DNA from: Castellaniella sp040276085
GTDB lineage: Bacteria; Pseudomonadota; Gammaproteobacteria; Burkholderiales; Burkholderiaceae_B
DNA length: 64,000 nt
Direction of reading: 5' to 3'
Assembly (NCBI RefSeq): GCF_040276085.1
Contig: NZ_JBELOK010000009.1
Span: 102,361-166,360, forward strand
Shown: positions 62,121 to 64,000 of the stretch, in pieces
Numbering within the stretch: the stretch's first letter is position 1
Layout of the letters: each line of letters begins with the position of its first letter
Notes under the pieces: model-generated
The model's input: only the letters and a program-made list of their open reading frames with translations
Databases searched by the model: none
What the model was told of the DNA's origin: nothing
Translations under genes and position numbers: made by a program

Positions 62121-62645
62121 ATGGCAAAAGCATCTAAAAAGACATCAACCACACAAGCTCAAACCAGCCCCTCCGGATTGCCCATCGACATTGGCATCTC
62201 TGACAAAGATCGCGCCGCTGTGGCCACAGAACTCGCCCATACGCTGGCAGATTCCTACACCCTGTATCTGATGACGCACAATTTCCACTGGAACGTCACA
62301 GGCCCCATGTTCAGCACCCTGCACCAGCTGTTCATGACGCAATACACAGAGGCCTGGCAGGCACTGGACGCCATCGCCGAACGCATCCGGGCCCTGGGCC
62401 ACTATGCGCCAGGTACCTACGCCGAATACGCACGCCTGAGCTCAATCGCCGAGCCCACCTCAGTGCCCAATGCCCAGGACATGATTCAGATGCTGGTTTC
62501 AGGCAATGAAGCAGCGGCCAAGACCGCCCGCAAGGCATTCAAGATTGCCGACGCAGTCAACGATCAACCCACCGCCGACCTCCTTACCCAGCGTCTGGAC
62601 GTCCACGAAAAAAATGCCTGGATGTTGCGCAGCCTGCTGGCATAA
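62121..62645 (+). CDS. dps: Dps ferritin-like DNA-protection protein
   Basis: 174 aa from the ATG at 62121 (GGAG upstream); the frame to 62058 has no ribosome site. A lysine/threonine-rich N-tail (1-18) may bind DNA. The ferroxidase signature THNFHWNVTGPMF (His53, His56) and EAWQALDAIAERIRALG are present. It stores iron and quenches peroxide. No clear OxyR box was found in the 96 bp upstream. Confidence 0.94.
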   Translation: MAKASKKTSTTQAQTSPSGLPIDIGISDKDRAAVATELAHTLADSYTLYLMTHNFHWNVTGPMFSTLHQLFMTQYTEAWQALDAIAERIRALGHYAPGTYAEYARLSSIAEPTSVPNAQDMIQMLVSGNEAAAKTARKAFKIADAVNDQPTADLLTQRLDVHEKNAWMLRSLLA

Positions 62646-62690
62646 ACCTTCCGGCACGCATCCGGGTGCTGCCTTCCAAATAATCTCGGG

Positions 62691-62730
62691 AAAACCCCCG
62701 TACGTGACATGATCCGTCACACGGGGGTTT
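62691..62730 (+). terminator. Terminator after dps
   Basis: AAACCCCCGT and a nested GTGAC pair with GTCAC and ACGGGGGTTT, interrupted by a single unpaired base; a T-rich tract follows. It separates dps from livK. Confidence 0.88.
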
Positions 62731-62765
62731 CGTGTATTCTTTCTGGGTCTTTCAAAGGAGGTTGT

Positions 62766-63887
62766 ATGAACATTCGCTTGACGCCGACAGTTGCCACAAT
62801 AGGGCTGGTTGCCGGCATGATGATGTCTTCCGCGGCGACCGCTGACACAATCAAGATCGCCATCGCGGGGCCTTATACCGGGGCACTGACGCAATATGGC
62901 GATATGGTCAAAGAGGGCGTAGATACAGCAATCGAGACCATCAATGCAAACGGCGGCGTGCTGGGCAACAAACTCGAGGCAGTCGTCATGGACGATGCCT
63001 GCGAACCTAAACAAGGCCCTGTCGTTGCCAACCGTGTGGTCAACGAGCAAATCCACTACGTCGTAGGACATGTGTGCTCGGGTGCCACCATAGCAGCAGC
63101 ACCGGTCTATAACAACGAAGGCGTGGTCATGGTGTCACCATCTGCCACTTCTCCGGCCGTCACTGATGGCAAAAACTACGACATGATCTTCCGCACCATT
63201 GGTCGCGATGATCAACAAGGCCCCGCGGCTGCCGCGTTCATTGTCAGCAAGATCAAACCCAAAGCCGTCGCCGTCCTGCACGACAAGCAGTCCTATGGTC
63301 AAGGCATCGCTTCCGCAGTTAAAGCCGATCTCGAAAAAGCCGGCGTAAAAGTCGTCATGTTCGAAGGCATCAACGCGGGTGACAGTGATTATTCCGCCGT
63401 GATCACCAAGCTCAAGGCTGCCGGTGCAGATTTTATTTACTACGGCGGTTATCACCCCGAAATGGGCCTGCTGTTAAGGCAAGGTGCCGAACAAGGCCTG
63501 GAAGCCAAGTTCATGGGTCCCGAAGGTGTGGGCAATCCTGACATCAACGCAATTGCCGGTCCTGCTGTCGAAGGCATGCTCGTCACACTGCCTGCCGACT
63601 TCACCACCGATCCCGCCAACGCGGCTGTGGTCAAGGCATTCAAAGACAAAAACCGTAATCCAGGTGGGGCATTCCAGCTCACCGCCTACGCTGCAGTGGA
63701 TGCCATCGTGGCAGGTATCAAGGGTGCGGGCAAAGACGACCCCACCAAGGTAGCCGCCTGGCTTCATAGCAATTCCGTCAAAACACCAATTGGCAACATC
63801 TCCTGGAACAAACAGGGCGACTTGAAATCCTTCAAGTTTGATGTGTTCACATGGCACGCTGACGGCTCGAAGACAGTATTCAAGTAA
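62766..63887 (+). CDS. livK: Branched-chain amino-acid binding protein (LivK/LivJ)
   Basis: 373 aa from the ATG at 62766, preceded by a near-perfect AAAGGAGG. Signal peptide to about ATADT (26). IKIAIAGPYTGALTQYGD, YVVGHVCSGATIAAAPVYNNEG and SPSATSPAVT (ligand loop) are typical of LivJ/LivK, with the disulfide-forming pair in DDAC/GHVC. The rest of the transporter is not seen; an insertion sequence lies right after the gene. Confidence 0.92.
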   Translation: MNIRLTPTVATIGLVAGMMMSSAATADTIKIAIAGPYTGALTQYGDMVKEGVDTAIETINANGGVLGNKLEAVVMDDACEPKQGPVVANRVVNEQIHYVVGHVCSGATIAAAPVYNNEGVVMVSPSATSPAVTDGKNYDMIFRTIGRDDQQGPAAAAFIVSKIKPKAVAVLHDKQSYGQGIASAVKADLEKAGVKVVMFEGINAGDSDYSAVITKLKAAGADFIYYGGYHPEMGLLLRQGAEQGLEAKFMGPEGVGNPDINAIAGPAVEGMLVTLPADFTTDPANAAVVKAFKDKNRNPGGAFQLTAYAAVDAIVAGIKGAGKDDPTKVAAWLHSNSVKTPIGNISWNKQGDLKSFKFDVFTWHADGSKTVFK

Positions 63888-63923
63888 TCCTGGCTTCATG
63901 CAGTTAAAACAAGGCCCTCATTT

Positions 63924-64000
63924 TGAACTGACCCCCAAAAGTTGGACAGTCGAGGGTTAAGTGGCCAAGGCCTGATTTCGGTATTGAACCGGACTCAGGC
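63924..64000 (-). mobile_element. IS3-family insertion sequence, one end
   Basis: Starts with the terminal repeat TGAACTGACCCCCAAAAG (continuing to 63948) and contains the 3' end of a transposase gene. The element lies 36 bp after the livK stop and continues beyond the window. Confidence 0.88.
63957..64000 (-). CDS. IS3-family transposase OrfB, C-terminal end only
   Basis: The last 13 residues, LSPVQYRNQALAT, precede a TAA at 63957-63959. This is the standard C-terminus of IS3-family OrfB transposases. The catalytic DDE core is outside the window. Confidence 0.85.
   Translation of the reverse strand, partial: LSPVQYRNQALAT

Noticed and set aside
1..64000. CRISPR arrays, rRNA and tRNA genes
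   Set aside because: No regularly spaced palindromic repeats with spacers and no tRNA or rRNA signatures were recognised; the only regular array is the iteron set at 4715-4796.

Overview
The window looks like betaproteobacterial DNA, most likely Alcaligenaceae (Bordetella/Advenella/Castellaniella relatives). Evidence: the block orders yicC|rph-rdgB-hemW, glnA-ntrB-ntrC and recG-oxyR, the FabA-FabB pair and the overall protein character. Genus cannot be fixed from sequence alone. No rRNA, tRNA or CRISPR array was recognised.

Region 1 (1 to about 20,340, nearly all minus strand) is one end of an integrative and conjugative element. Read in the direction of transcription it carries a P4-type tyrosine integrase, a tiny ORF or structured RNA, an AbiF-type HEPN protein, a ribbon-helix-helix MobC-like protein, TrbM, and a complete VirB1-B11 type IV secretion set. 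The VirB7 lipoprotein in that set is only 45 aa. Next come a TrfA-type replication initiator with its own iteron/DnaA-box origin, an StbABC-like stability operon, a VirD4-type coupling protein, and the start of a DUF4062 gene cut by the window edge. No relaxase is present in the window. The element therefore combines plasmid-type replication and stability with chromosomal integration, and carries two candidate defence genes.

Region 2 (20,664 to 31,600) is chromosomal transport and metabolism. It holds an FbpABC ferric-iron importer, an EamA exporter with a histidine-rich tail, YnfA, a B12-dependent class II ribonucleotide reductase behind two NrdR boxes, a cytochrome c behind a CueR-like copper promoter, a quinone oxidoreductase and an orphan branched-chain amino-acid binding protein.

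Region 3 (31,700 to 49,640) holds a polar amino-acid ABC importer without a local ATPase, coupled to an unknown periplasmic protein and an MFS pump. It also has TrkH/TrkA potassium uptake, a divergent Old Yellow Enzyme, YqeY, an NRDE protein divergent from an FlhE-like protein, FabA-FabB, two overlapping MFS genes (CynX-like and Fsr-like), a urea transporter, and an unusual nitric-oxide-reductase operon (small membrane protein, di-haem NorC fusion, long NorB).

Region 4 (49,943 to 63,900) is housekeeping: yicC divergent from rph-rdgB-hemW; nitrogen control (glnA-ntrB-ntrC with tandem NtrC sites and a sigma-54 promoter laid out much as in enterobacteria); fpr, ridA, recG, oxyR, dps and livK. 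The last 77 bases are the terminal repeat and transposase C-terminus of an IS3-family insertion sequence.
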